DNA of 58,709 bases, from NCBI GenBank assembly GCA_031285625.1, contig JAITVV010000058.1, positions 1 to 58,709 of the forward strand. Direction: 5' to 3'. Below the pieces are notes generated by a model. It searched no databases and had not been told where the DNA came from. It worked only from the letters and a program-made list of their open reading frames with translations. Made by a program: the position numbers and the translations under genes. Source of the DNA: Prevotella sp. (GTDB lineage Bacteria > Bacteroidota > Bacteroidia > Bacteroidales > Dysgonomonadaceae). Below, one piece after another: positions 28,167 to 37,578 of the stretch; positions within the stretch are counted from its first letter, which is position 1; every line of letters begins with the position of its first letter.

Positions 28167-29197
28167 GAAAATTTCTTATCCAGAACTTTATGTATACGTG
28201 ATATAACGAGATCTTCAGAAATTCTTTCCAGGCATGCATAGTCACCTCTTTGGCATGGTAAATCGCCATAAACAGAGCAAGGTCTGCAGTCTAGATCTAT
28301 TTGTACAGCATTTTCGGGATCCTGTTTGAAACCATAGAATCCTAAAGAAGGATGTGTGGCTCCCCATATTGAAACGACTGGAACTTCTACTAAGGAAGCC
28401 AGATGCATATTTGCAGAATCCATTGATAGCATGATGTCCAGGTAATATATCAACAGGAGTTCTCTCTCCAGGTTTAGTTTACCCATTGTGTTTATAACAT
28501 TGGTGTGTTCCTTTGCCCATTTTGTTAATACCTTATCTTCCTCTTTGCCTGCTCCGAACAAGAATACGGTTGTGTTTGGTTCATTAGATAACCTTTCTAC
28601 AACCTTTTCCATTTTTTTGAGAGGGTAGATTTTTCCTTTATGTTTAGAAAACGGGGCTATCCCAATCCACTTTCCATTTTTCTCAGTAACAATGGCCCTG
28701 AGATTAGAAAAATCTTTAGGCATAAACTCCAGGATATTTGTAAATATCATCGGAGCTGGAAATCCAAGCCTGTCAAAAACATCCTGATACCGCTTTATTG
28801 TAGTCTCTAGCGGTGCCAATGTCTTATTTGTTATTAATTCTTTTTTGTCTTTTTTCCCTTTATCTATATAGGCAACTTTCCTCCCTGTCATAGCCATAAA
28901 GAAGCGAATTACCTTTGATCGGAGGACATTGTGTTCATCTGCTACATGAGAAAAGCCGAGGGTTGCGATTCTTCTCATCACCCTGAACATCCCCATAGTA
29001 CCCTTATGTCTGCCTCTAACATCAAGGGGGATAACGTTAATGTTAAACCCTAAGTTCTCAAAAAGTGGAGCAAAAGCTTTGCGTGTCATGACGGAAAAAC
29101 GATCTTGCGGATACTTTGCTGCAACAGAAAAGATGACAGGCACAAGCATTGCAACGTCTCCAAAGGAAGAGATACGGATTACTAATACTTTAGCCAT
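28163..29197 (-). CDS. Family 9 glycosyltransferase (heptosyltransferase-like)
   Basis: A 344-residue protein with the GT9 opening VLVIRISSFGDVAMLVPV, a mid-protein WIGIAPFSKHKGKIYPL, and SMDSANMHLASLVEVPVVSIWGATHPSLGFYGF, the nucleotide-sugar binding region. The GT9 family adds heptose or related sugars to lipid A core. Cys residues at DLDCRPCSVYGDLPCQRGDYACL near the C-terminus form the small Cys-rich motif common in such enzymes. It follows the DUF4254 gene by 21 bases. Confidence 0.9.
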   Translation of the reverse strand: MAKVLVIRISSFGDVAMLVPVIFSVAAKYPQDRFSVMTRKAFAPLFENLGFNINVIPLDVRGRHKGTMGMFRVMRRIATLGFSHVADEHNVLRSKVIRFFMAMTGRKVAYIDKGKKDKKELITNKTLAPLETTIKRYQDVFDRLGFPAPMIFTNILEFMPKDFSNLRAIVTEKNGKWIGIAPFSKHKGKIYPLKKMEKVVERLSNEPNTTVFLFGAGKEEDKVLTKWAKEHTNVINTMGKLNLERELLLIYYLDIMLSMDSANMHLASLVEVPVVSIWGATHPSLGFYGFKQDPENAVQIDLDCRPCSVYGDLPCQRGDYACLERISEDLVISRIHKVLDKKFS

Positions 29198-29218
29198 AGT
29201 TATGTAATTTGTTTTATG

Positions 29219-29830
29219 TTATTTTGAATCTTTCCCATATAATACTGGATTAAGAGCCGGATCATTATACATTTTCATTTGTTTATACACTTTCATGTAT
29301 TTTTTTCCAGCTTCAATATCCTCTAATAATTCTTCTATAGCTGTAGATAAATCCTCACGTTGGGCGAGCAATATATCTAACTTTTTAGATACCTGTTCAT
29401 GATGATCTTTATCAGTATCTTTTCTGTCGACCTCTTGCTGCATGTGGTATATTTTCAGTGCAAGAATAGATAAACGGTCTATTGCCCATGCCGGACTTTC
29501 TGTATTTATCTGTGCTTCTGACAACACATTTATATCTTTATATTTATCGAGAAAATAGCTATCTATTAGCTCTACCAGGTCTGTCCTGTCCTGATTTGAT
29601 TTGTCTATCCTTCTTTTAATTTTTAAGGCTTCCTCCGGATTTATTTCCGGATCGCGGATAATATCCTCTAAATGCCATTGCACGGTATCAATCCAATTTT
29701 TCAGATATAGGAAATATTCAATTGACTTTTCCGGATATGGATTATGCATAGGAGCATCAACATTATCCGTTTTATGGTAATCGGATATAACTTGCTCAAA
29801 AATTGAGTTACTCAATTTAGTAAATGCCAT
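29219..29830 (-). CDS. DUF4254 protein
   Basis: A 203-residue helical protein with the DUF4254 layout: NPYPEKSIEYFLYLKNWIDTVQWHLED near residue 32-58, RRIDKSNQDRTDLVELIDSYF, and SPAWAIDRLSILALKIYHM. The family is of unknown function, and in Bacteroidota it usually lies beside a GT9 gene, as here. No signal peptide or membrane helix is seen, so it is likely cytosolic, perhaps an accessory factor for LPS glycosylation. Confidence 0.85.
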   Translation of the reverse strand: MAFTKLSNSIFEQVISDYHKTDNVDAPMHNPYPEKSIEYFLYLKNWIDTVQWHLEDIIRDPEINPEEALKIKRRIDKSNQDRTDLVELIDSYFLDKYKDINVLSEAQINTESPAWAIDRLSILALKIYHMQQEVDRKDTDKDHHEQVSKKLDILLAQREDLSTAIEELLEDIEAGKKYMKVYKQMKMYNDPALNPVLYGKDSK

Positions 29831-29859
29831 GACTTTGGTGTTTTTAATGTTATTTATCT

Positions 29860-31404
29860 CTATTTTTTGCTAGCCCACGTTTCTCTATCCAAATTTCGGT
29901 AATTTATTGCTTCTGCCAAATGTTTTGATAGAATTTTTTCTGAATTATCTAAATCTGCAATGGTTCGGGATACTTTTAGTATACGGTCATATGCTCTTGC
30001 AGATAAATTGAACCTATCCATTGCCGTTTTTAACAATTGAAGCCCATTGTCATCGGGGGCTGCATATTTGGTCAACATTTTAGGAGTCATCTGTGCATTA
30101 CAGTGGATATTATCCACATCCCTGAATCGCTCATTTTGTATTTCCCTAGCTCTTATCACTCTTTCGCGTATCAGTTTGCTTGCTTCTGCAGGAGCTTTAT
30201 CCGATATTTTATCAAATGGTACGGGAACTATCTCAATATGGATATCGATACGATCCAATAAAGGGCCGGATATCTTATTCAAGTATTTTTGTACAGCTCC
30301 TCCCGGGCAGACACATTCTTTTTCAGGATGGTTGTAATATCCGCATGGGCATGGATTCATCGATGAAATCAGCATAAAACTGGCAGGATATTCCACTGTG
30401 AATCTTGATCTCGAGATAGCTATCTTCCGGTCTTCGAGAGGTTGTCTCATAACCTCAAGTACGCTACGGCTAAATTCGGGTAGTTCATCAAGGAATAGAA
30501 CTCCATTGTGTGCCAGGCTTATTTCTCCCGGCTGAGGGTAAGTGCCTCCTCCAACCAGTGCAACATCGGAGATTGTGTGATGTGGACTGCGAAAGGGCCT
30601 TTGTGCCATAAGTGAAGTTTCAGTACCTATTTTTCCTGCTACACTGTGTATCTTAGTTGTTTCCAGTGCTTCATAAAGTGTAAATGGAGGAAGAATAGAA
30701 GGCATACGCTTTGCCATCATTGATTTCCCTGCACCGGGAGGCCCTATCATTATCAGATTGTGGCCGCCGGCAGCAGCTACTTCCAAAGCACGTTTCACAT
30801 TTTCCTGACCTTTAACATCAGAAAAATCAAATTCGAAGAGATGTTGTGCACTATGAAATTCTGCGCGTGTATCAACTATCGTTTTCTCCAATTCGGTTCT
30901 ATCATTCAGGAATTCAATAACATCACGGATATTGTCGACCCCATATACATCCAGGCTATCAACTACAGCTGCTTCCCTGGCATTCTTTTGGGGTAAGATT
31001 ATGCCCTTGAATCCTGCTTCCCGTGCCTTTATAGCAATGGGAAGTACTCCTTTGATAGGCAGGATACTACCATCAAGAGATAATTCGCCCATAATCAGGT
31101 ATTCATCCAGCTTGTCCGGCATTATCGATTCTGATGCAGCAAGAATGCCAATGGCTAATGGGAGATCATAAGCAGTCCCTTCCTTACGTATATCTGCAGG
31201 AGACATGTTTATAATAATCTGCTGGCGTGGAAATTTATAGCCGTTTATTTGTAAAGCCGATACAATTCGCTCATGGCTCTCTTTTACAGATGCATCCGGT
31301 AAACCAACAAGCATAAATTTTATGCCTTTTGTACAATTTACCTCCATAGTAATGAGTGTAGCCTCTATACCCTGTACAGCGGCTCCAAATATTTTTATCA
31401 ACAT
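29860..31404 (-). CDS. YifB/ComM-type Mg-chelatase-like AAA+ ATPase
   Basis: A 514-residue protein. The N-terminal ~170 residues form a Lon-like (ChlI) domain starting GAAVQGIEATLITMEV. Next come Walker A GPPGAGKSMMAKR, Walker B GVLFLDELPEF, the NPCPCGYYNHPEKECVC zinc-like segment (CxC...CxC) and the C-terminal lid (LSARAYDRILKVSRTIADL). ComM/YifB promotes branch migration in natural transformation in some bacteria. The start at 31404 (MLIKIFGAAV) is used rather than an upstream codon because homologues begin with this phrase. Confidence 0.93.
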   Translation of the reverse strand: MLIKIFGAAVQGIEATLITMEVNCTKGIKFMLVGLPDASVKESHERIVSALQINGYKFPRQQIIINMSPADIRKEGTAYDLPLAIGILAASESIMPDKLDEYLIMGELSLDGSILPIKGVLPIAIKAREAGFKGIILPQKNAREAAVVDSLDVYGVDNIRDVIEFLNDRTELEKTIVDTRAEFHSAQHLFEFDFSDVKGQENVKRALEVAAAGGHNLIMIGPPGAGKSMMAKRMPSILPPFTLYEALETTKIHSVAGKIGTETSLMAQRPFRSPHHTISDVALVGGGTYPQPGEISLAHNGVLFLDELPEFSRSVLEVMRQPLEDRKIAISRSRFTVEYPASFMLISSMNPCPCGYYNHPEKECVCPGGAVQKYLNKISGPLLDRIDIHIEIVPVPFDKISDKAPAEASKLIRERVIRAREIQNERFRDVDNIHCNAQMTPKMLTKYAAPDDNGLQLLKTAMDRFNLSARAYDRILKVSRTIADLDNSEKILSKHLAEAINYRNLDRETWASKK

Positions 31405-31465
31405 TGTTATGCGAATTGTGTTCGAGCAACGCAAAGATAAATAAAAAAGTGTTATGCCCAATCTT

Positions 31466-32602
31466 TTACTTATCTTTTGTAGTTCCAGCTAATTCGTCCA
31501 TTTTTTTAGATAGGGCGAAAATAGGAAAATCTCTTTCAAGAATGACTCCGGTAGGAGAGATTAATACATGATATGGAATTTCACGAATATAGTATGTATC
31601 AAATGTCTTTGCAGACCATCCCCCATTGACTGGTATCACTGTCCACTTTACAGAATCTGTAATGTTTTTTGAAATAGGAACATCTTCAATATCCTTTACT
31701 ATAGTTATAAATTCTATATTTTTCTTCTGTTTTTTTAATTCGTTGTAGACAACAACAGCATCTTTTTTCTCATATCTACACACTTCACATGTTGTGGAAG
31801 CAAAAGATAACAAGACATACTTACCTCTAAGGTCTGTTAATTGCACATCCTTTCCTTTCAGATCTTTTAGTTTGAAGTTAGGAGCTACGGCACCTACTGA
31901 TGATAATTTCACTTTGTCTCTGAAACGCTTCAAATTATCTGTAAGGGGAAAATCAGCAGCTTTTCCTCTCAGTAAAGCCAGATTTTCATCCAGCCGGGGT
32001 ATTGATGTTTCGTCTTTAAAGAATGTATTTATCAGCATTACACTGGCTATTTTGTCCGGATTCGACTTGACATAATTCGCCGCTATATTTGATAATTCAA
32101 AATTGATGTTTTTTAGTTCTACTACATAGTCTTTCACTTTCAGGGTATCATTGTCCGGACTCTTTTTTTCAGCGGCATTTAATATATCGGCACGCGTCTT
32201 TAATAAGTCTTTATTTTTGGTTTTGAATGCTGTTATATCATCATTTACGCTCCCACCCTTTATGTTGATCAGATCGGGATATAAAGCATCTCCTTCGAGT
32301 TCTACATTCCATCCTTTATCCATCAGCAGGTAAGTACTTTTTGTGTTCTGATTGAAATACAACGAGACTTCGGTAAGTGTGTCAACCGCTCCTTTAAAAG
32401 AGAATTCTCCCTTTGCGCTTATCGGTATTGTATCAATAAGGACAGAATCACCCGATTCATGTGACATGAGAAAATAGTTCCCTGTTACATTTTCAAGTTT
32501 ACCTGAAATTTCATACATAGTGGACTTCTTATTACAAGATACCAATATTATTACAAAAAGGATTATCAGTCCTGTGAAGCGCGATATGTTAGATTTAGAC
32601 AT
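31466..32602 (-). CDS. TlpA-like thioredoxin-fold lipoprotein with DUF4369
   Basis: A 378-residue lipoprotein (signal ending ILVSCNKK, Cys at ~23). An N-terminal DUF4369-type domain (YEISGKLENVTGNYFLM) and helices follow. Then comes a TlpA/AhpC-like thioredoxin domain from about 240 (VGAVAPNFKLKDLKG) with the redox CEVC pair (SFASTTCEVCRY). It probably reduces disulfides or handles oxidised partners in the periplasm. Such lipoproteins are numerous in Bacteroidales. It is monocistronic and divergent from the DPP gene. Confidence 0.85.
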   Translation of the reverse strand: MSKSNISRFTGLIILFVIILVSCNKKSTMYEISGKLENVTGNYFLMSHESGDSVLIDTIPISAKGEFSFKGAVDTLTEVSLYFNQNTKSTYLLMDKGWNVELEGDALYPDLINIKGGSVNDDITAFKTKNKDLLKTRADILNAAEKKSPDNDTLKVKDYVVELKNINFELSNIAANYVKSNPDKIASVMLINTFFKDETSIPRLDENLALLRGKAADFPLTDNLKRFRDKVKLSSVGAVAPNFKLKDLKGKDVQLTDLRGKYVLLSFASTTCEVCRYEKKDAVVVYNELKKQKKNIEFITIVKDIEDVPISKNITDSVKWTVIPVNGGWSAKTFDTYYIREIPYHVLISPTGVILERDFPIFALSKKMDELAGTTKDK

Positions 32603-32795
32603 TTTACCTGAATTTGAATATTTTTATACTGTTTCTCTTTTATACTCCAACGTACAAATATAGGCATTTATTGCTTAAACGTTTAAAAAAATAAAATTGT
32701 TCTAAAAAAATATAATTTATTTAAGTTTTCATCCTTATTCCCTGCCTCCAATATGATTCATTAAATGCTGGTAAGAATAAAACTTGGAAATTCAC

Positions 32796-32803
32796 TATCT
32801 TTG
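32796..32803 (+). promoter_or_regulatory. -7 box of the dipeptidyl peptidase gene
   Basis: TATCTTTG exactly matches TAnnTTTG and is the commonest form of this box. Transcription would begin near 32810, which excludes the in-frame start at 32765 and favours ATG 32825. No clear -33 TTTG is present. Confidence 0.6.
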
Positions 32804-32824
32804 CTCTCCAAAATGAAGATTTAT

Positions 32825-34984
32825 ATGAAATTAATTAATTTTTTCTTTTTAGCTGTAAGCATATTACTTCCTATGAAATCATACAGTCAAGACATTCCTC
32901 TTACATTAGAAGACCTGATTCCGGGAGGTAAAACATACAACAAGTATCGTGCCGAAATGCCCCGCCAGATGCAATGGTACGGAGATAAACTTACTTATGT
33001 TAAAGGTGATTCTATATTAATTGCTCCTAATACAGACAAAGAGAAAGTACAAACGCTGCTTACTTTACAGGATTTTAACACCGAGGTTGGGTTAAATGAT
33101 ATGCAACAACCCAGAAGTTTGAATTATGTACAATTTCTTTCGCCTTCATCAAATGAGATAATGATTTTTTCTCCCGAGAAAATTTATTTATACAATTTTG
33201 TCACAAAAAAGATGACAGGTTCATTCAATTCATATGAAAAAATGGCAAGTCACGACTTTTCAGACAAAAGTAATAACCTCGCTTATACAATAGATAATAA
33301 CCTGTATATACAAACCCCTGGAGGAAAAGAGTATGCTGTTACAAATGACAGTGATAAGGGGATAGTAAACGGTCAATCGGTGCATCACAATGAATTCGGC
33401 ATCAACAAAGGTACATTCTGGTCGCCACAGGGAAATCTGCTGGCATTCTATCGTATGGATGAAACAATGGTCACTGACTATCCTTTGGTCGATATATCGG
33501 CACGTATCGCCAAGCTGAAAGATATAAAATATCCGATGGCCGGGATGAAGAGCCATCATGTCACTGTGGGAGTTTTTAATCCTGCAACAGAACAAACCGT
33601 TTTCCTGAAAACAGGTACGCCAAAAGAAAAGTATCTGACAAATATAGCATGGAGCCCGGATGAAAAAAGTATATATATCGCAGAAGTGAACAGAGGGCAG
33701 GATACTTGCATTATGAAAAGCTACGATGTGGCAACAGGCAGATTGCTTAATACTTTATTTACCGAAGTAAACTCTAAATACGTAGAGCCAGAAAACCCTG
33801 TTTTATTTTTGAAGAACGATCCGGGTAAATTCTTATGGCAAAGTGAAAGGGATGGTTATAATCATTTATATCTGTATGACACGACCGGAAAATTACTGAA
33901 ACAAATAACCAGTGGGTATTGGGATGTGACTTCCGTTATTGGCTTTGATGAAAAAGGAGAAAATTTATTCTATATCTCTACGGAAGGAAGTCCGATAGAA
34001 AGACATATCTATAGAATAAACCTGAAAAACGGAAAAAAAGAAAAGTTGTCGAAAGAATCAGGAGTTCATTATGCGACGTTAAGTGCCTCGGGTAAATATA
34101 TCTGCGATAGGTATACTTCTCAGAATAATGCCGGAGAAGTAGCTGTTACGGATATAAAGTCAAATAACACCCATGTTTTCTATACTGCAAAGAACCCATA
34201 TAGGAACGTTCAGTTACCGGAAATCATATTGGGAACTTTAAAGGCAAATGATGGTATTACTGACCTGTACTATCGCATAGTGAAACCGTTGAACTTCGAT
34301 CCTAATAAGAAGTATCCGGTCGTGGTGTATGTATATGGCGGCCCGCATTCCCAGATGGTAGATAACTCGTGGATGGGACAGGCCAGAGGCTGGGATATAT
34401 ACATGGCTGAAAAAGGGTATATCGTGTTTACGCTTGACAACCGAGGAACCAGTAACCGAGGGATTGAATTTGAGAATATTACACACCGCAGACTTGGAGT
34501 TATCGAAACTCAAGACCAAATGACGGGGGTAGACTACCTAAAATCCCTTCCTTATGTTGATTCAGAAAGAATTGGTGTTCATGGGTGGAGTTATGGCGGA
34601 TTTATGACATTAAACCTAATGCTTCGCCATCCAGAGACATTCAAGGTGGGTGTAGCTGGAGGTCCCGTTACAGACTGGAAATATTATGAGGTGATGTATG
34701 GCGAACGCTATATGGACAAACCTCAAGAAAATCCCGATGGATATAAAGAATCGAGTATGGTAGACCGTGCGGGTGACCTTAAAGGCCGACTGTTGCTGAT
34801 TCATGGAGATGAAGACCCTACAGTGGTAATGCAGCAAAGTTTACAATTCATAAATTCTGCAATTAAAAAAGGAACACATCCTGACTTCTTTGTATATCCG
34901 GGACATGGTCATAATATGATAGGCCGTGACAGAATCCATCTGCATGAGCATATCACACGTTATTTCGATGATTTCTTGAAATAA
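32825..34984 (+). CDS. Dipeptidyl peptidase IV (S9 family)
   Basis: A 719-residue exported serine peptidase. A signal peptide (INFFFLAVSILLPMKSYSQ) precedes a beta-propeller (~residues 40-470), then an alpha/beta-hydrolase domain with nucleophile S589 in GWSYGGFM, Asp in HGDEDPTV and His in PGHGHNM. DPP IV removes Xaa-Pro or Xaa-Ala dipeptides from peptide N-termini, aiding growth on protein. It matches the size of P. gingivalis DPP IV. ATG 32825 is favoured because the -7 box at 32796 puts the start of transcription just upstream; 32813 (MKIYMK) is possible. Confidence 0.93.
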   Translation: MKLINFFFLAVSILLPMKSYSQDIPLTLEDLIPGGKTYNKYRAEMPRQMQWYGDKLTYVKGDSILIAPNTDKEKVQTLLTLQDFNTEVGLNDMQQPRSLNYVQFLSPSSNEIMIFSPEKIYLYNFVTKKMTGSFNSYEKMASHDFSDKSNNLAYTIDNNLYIQTPGGKEYAVTNDSDKGIVNGQSVHHNEFGINKGTFWSPQGNLLAFYRMDETMVTDYPLVDISARIAKLKDIKYPMAGMKSHHVTVGVFNPATEQTVFLKTGTPKEKYLTNIAWSPDEKSIYIAEVNRGQDTCIMKSYDVATGRLLNTLFTEVNSKYVEPENPVLFLKNDPGKFLWQSERDGYNHLYLYDTTGKLLKQITSGYWDVTSVIGFDEKGENLFYISTEGSPIERHIYRINLKNGKKEKLSKESGVHYATLSASGKYICDRYTSQNNAGEVAVTDIKSNNTHVFYTAKNPYRNVQLPEIILGTLKANDGITDLYYRIVKPLNFDPNKKYPVVVYVYGGPHSQMVDNSWMGQARGWDIYMAEKGYIVFTLDNRGTSNRGIEFENITHRRLGVIETQDQMTGVDYLKSLPYVDSERIGVHGWSYGGFMTLNLMLRHPETFKVGVAGGPVTDWKYYEVMYGERYMDKPQENPDGYKESSMVDRAGDLKGRLLLIHGDEDPTVVMQQSLQFINSAIKKGTHPDFFVYPGHGHNMIGRDRIHLHEHITRYFDDFLK

Positions 34985-35001
34985 ACAATAAAGAGAATGT
35001 T

Positions 35002-35547
35002 ATGAAAAGAAATAGACCAACATGGGATGAAGTTGTTTTAATGTTTGAAAATGATAAAACAGCCCAAGAAGTGTTTATTGAAAAACACCAATCGGAACTA
35101 AAAGAACTTCTGACCGATTTGAAAGAAGATGGTGAGGATATTTATTCTTACTTTGATACTGCTTTCTCTTGGGTCTATGGAATAATTGTAGACTGGAGGG
35201 AATACGAAGAAGATCTCGTTAGTTATTTCAATGAAGCATTGGGTGATAATGATTCTCTTTCTGCTACATATGACGAAGAAAGTAACAGTGAGATTATTAT
35301 TTATAACGAAGAGAAACATATTGTCCCATTAACGGAATCACAGGCTGACAGGTATATTGTGATACGTGCCTTACGTGATATACTGAAAGTAAAGTATGTT
35401 TTTAAACTGTTTACTTTCTCTTATATGTCGGATACACACGGTTTTTTACTATTACCATCTTCATGGTGGGAAGAAGCTGAAGGTCAATATCCGGAAAAAG
35501 TTAAGGAGCTATTTATGGATATTACCGAAACATTGGATTTTCCATGA
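35002..35547 (+). CDS. Acidic soluble protein of unknown function
   Basis: A 181-residue acidic protein without signal or membrane helix. The start RPTWDEVVLMFENDKTAQEVFIEKH and the end FLLLPSSWWEEAEGQYPEKVKELF are unusual in Trp and acidic residues. I recognise no family. It starts 17 bases after the DPP stop, so it may be read from the same transcript. The tandem element before queD follows 53 bases later. Confidence 0.55.
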   Translation: MKRNRPTWDEVVLMFENDKTAQEVFIEKHQSELKELLTDLKEDGEDIYSYFDTAFSWVYGIIVDWREYEEDLVSYFNEALGDNDSLSATYDEESNSEIIIYNEEKHIVPLTESQADRYIVIRALRDILKVKYVFKLFTFSYMSDTHGFLLLPSSWWEEAEGQYPEKVKELFMDITETLDFP

Positions 35548-35599
35548 TTTTTTAGCGGAATTATCTAATATTATATAGCGTATTCATTGATACTATACA

Positions 35600-35650
35600 A
35601 AAAGGTAACAAACAAAAACAACGCAAAATGTGTTACCTTTGTTACTTTTT
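35600..35650 (+). promoter_or_regulatory. Copy 3 of recurring element; queD promoter
   Basis: AAAGGTAACA (35601-35610) and TGTTACCTTT (35631-35640) form a perfect 10-base inverted repeat with a 20-base spacer. The right arm starts two 9-base units and includes -7 box TACCTTTG (35634-35641), 29 bases before the queD ATG. The same layout precedes folP and the DUF5063 gene. Confidence 0.5.
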
Positions 35651-35670
35651 AGATTAGATTATAAATATAT

Positions 35671-36033
35671 ATGTACAAAATAAGTAAACAATTCGCTTTC
35701 TCGGCATCACATATACTTGGGGGCTTACCTCAGGAGCATCCTTGCTCCCGGCTGCATGGGCACAATTATGTAGTTACTGTACATCTGCGTGCGTCCCAAT
35801 TGAATGAGACAGGATTTGTAAAAGATTACAGAGAGCTTGATAATGTGAAGAAGTATATAGACGAAACACTTGATCACAGACACTTGAATGATGTTTTGCC
35901 CTTTAATCCTACAGCTGAGAATATGGCTAAATATCTGTACGATACATTTAAGGCTGATATTCCTGAGCTATATGCCGTAGAAGTTTCCGAGACGCCTAAA
36001 ACAACTGCAATATATGAAGCTGATAGTAAATGA
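35671..36033 (+). CDS. queD: 6-carboxy-5,6,7,8-tetrahydropterin synthase
   Basis: A 120-residue QueD. Zn-binding histidines appear in FSASHIL and HGHNY, the catalytic Cys in the preceding EHPCSRLHGH, and the conserved DHRHLND and ETPKTTAIY close the protein. It converts dihydroneopterin triphosphate to 6-carboxytetrahydropterin in queuosine synthesis. Its end overlaps queE by 20 bases, so the two are translated together. Confidence 0.95.
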   Translation: MYKISKQFAFSASHILGGLPQEHPCSRLHGHNYVVTVHLRASQLNETGFVKDYRELDNVKKYIDETLDHRHLNDVLPFNPTAENMAKYLYDTFKADIPELYAVEVSETPKTTAIYEADSK

Positions 36034-36595
36034 GATCTTCTACTCCCTACAGGGAGAAGGGGGGCGCAGTGGAGAAGCTTCTGTTTTTATCCGGTTGACA
36101 AAGTGTAATCTTGCCTGCAGTTTCTGTGATACTGATTTTGCAAACGGGGAAGAAATGACTATAGATGAAATCCTCAACGAAATAAGCAAATACCCTTCAA
36201 AATGGATTATCTGGACAGGCGGAGAGCCAACAATCCAGCTAAAAGACGAGTATCTAGCTGTCTTTCGTGAGCATGGGTACAAGCAGGCAATAGAAACAAA
36301 TGGAACACGAAGAGTACCTTCCCTAATTGACTATATAACATGTAGTCCAAAGCAAGATTTTGAAACAATAAAGGGACGAATTCCGGAAGTGAATGAGATA
36401 AGGATGCCAATAAAGGCAGGTGACCCCATTCCTGATATTTCCGTTTTCCCCCAAGCAGATAACTATTTCTTAAGCCCTATTTTTGATGGGGACAAAATTA
36501 ATTTGCAGAATGTAGATTATTGTGTTGAACTGATAAAGCAACATCCTCAGTGGAAACTGAGCCTGCAAATTCACAAACTGATACACATTGAATAA
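36014..36595 (+). CDS. queE: 7-carboxy-7-deazaguanine synthase
   Basis: A 193-residue radical SAM enzyme. The cluster-binding CNLACSFCDTDF has the CxxxCxxC pattern, preceded by NEIFYSLQGEGGRSGEASVFIRLTKC (in two parts), the family's N-terminal block, then WTGGEPTIQ. It converts carboxytetrahydropterin to carboxy-deazaguanine, using a [4Fe-4S] cluster. The start at 36014 lies within queD. Its stop overlaps the rnz ATG by one base. Confidence 0.95.
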   Translation: MKLIVNEIFYSLQGEGGRSGEASVFIRLTKCNLACSFCDTDFANGEEMTIDEILNEISKYPSKWIIWTGGEPTIQLKDEYLAVFREHGYKQAIETNGTRRVPSLIDYITCSPKQDFETIKGRIPEVNEIRMPIKAGDPIPDISVFPQADNYFLSPIFDGDKINLQNVDYCVELIKQHPQWKLSLQIHKLIHIE

Positions 36596-37509
36596 TGGAA
36601 CGATTTGAACTCGATATATTAGGGTGTGGCTCAGCTACACCTACCACTTTGCACAATCCATCATCACAGGTGCTAAATGTACGTGATAAACTTTTTATGA
36701 TAGACTGCGGTGAGGGAACCCAACTGCAATTCAGACGCAGTAAACTGCGTTTTGGCAGGCTCAACCATATTTTTATTTCACATCTGCATGGAGATCACTG
36801 TTTTGGATTGATCGGTCTCATCTCTACATTGGGATTACTGGGGAGAACAGGAGATCTGTCCATATACTCTGTAGCAGGATTGGAAGATGTGTTACGTCCC
36901 GAGATCGATTTCTTCTGTAAAGATGCTCCGTTTAAGGTAAAGATTGAGACTTTTGATCCGGCCAAAAATGACATAATTTACGATGACCGTTCGGTCAGTG
37001 TTTCCACAATACCTCTCAAGCACCGTGTACCTTGTGCAGGTTTCCTTTTTAAGGAGAAACAGAAAGAAGCTCACCTGATCCCTGACATGATAAAGTTTTA
37101 TAATATTCCGGTAAAAGAATTATCCAGAATAAAACAGGGTGCCGATTTTATTACCGAAGACGGAACTGTTGTTCCTCATGAAAGGTTAACCAAACCTGCC
37201 GAAGCTGCAAGATCGTATGCATATTGTTCAGATACAGCATATAGTGAAAAGATCATTCCTATTATTGAGGGGGTAGATTTGCTATATCATGAAGCTACAT
37301 TTGCAGATTCAGACTCATATAGGGCTAGAGAAACAGGACATTCCACAGCGCGTCAGGCGGCACAGATTGCAAAGCTCTCCAATGCTAAGAAGTTAATGCT
37401 GGGACATTTTTCTGCCAGATACCCGGATAATAATGAATTGTTGAGAGAAGCCCTGGAAGTTTTTCCGTCTACAATTCTTGCTAACGAAGGACTTCGTGAA
37501 AAATTGTAA
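36595..37509 (+). CDS. rnz: Ribonuclease Z
   Basis: A 304-residue metallo-beta-lactamase-fold RNase. The metal-binding HxHxDH motif is SHLHGDHCFG (near residue 62-67), with the preceding GCGSATPTTLHNPSSQVL and DCGEGTQLQFR. Later come the flexible-arm helix and SDTAYSEKII and HSTARQAAQIA. It makes the 3' endonucleolytic cut in tRNA precursors. It overlaps queE by one base (TAATG), giving a queD-queE-rnz unit in which the first two genes modify tRNA and the third matures it. Confidence 0.94.
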   Translation: MERFELDILGCGSATPTTLHNPSSQVLNVRDKLFMIDCGEGTQLQFRRSKLRFGRLNHIFISHLHGDHCFGLIGLISTLGLLGRTGDLSIYSVAGLEDVLRPEIDFFCKDAPFKVKIETFDPAKNDIIYDDRSVSVSTIPLKHRVPCAGFLFKEKQKEAHLIPDMIKFYNIPVKELSRIKQGADFITEDGTVVPHERLTKPAEAARSYAYCSDTAYSEKIIPIIEGVDLLYHEATFADSDSYRARETGHSTARQAAQIAKLSNAKKLMLGHFSARYPDNNELLREALEVFPSTILANEGLREKL

Positions 37510-37578
37510 AATACCATATTTTTTTTCAAATTTTATTATTTTATAATCTTTTAATGCCTATATTTGTGACGATTAGGA

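Noticed and set aside
35548-35670. preQ1 riboswitch before queD
   Set aside because: No preQ1-I or -II aptamer signature; the leader contains only the recurring tandem element.
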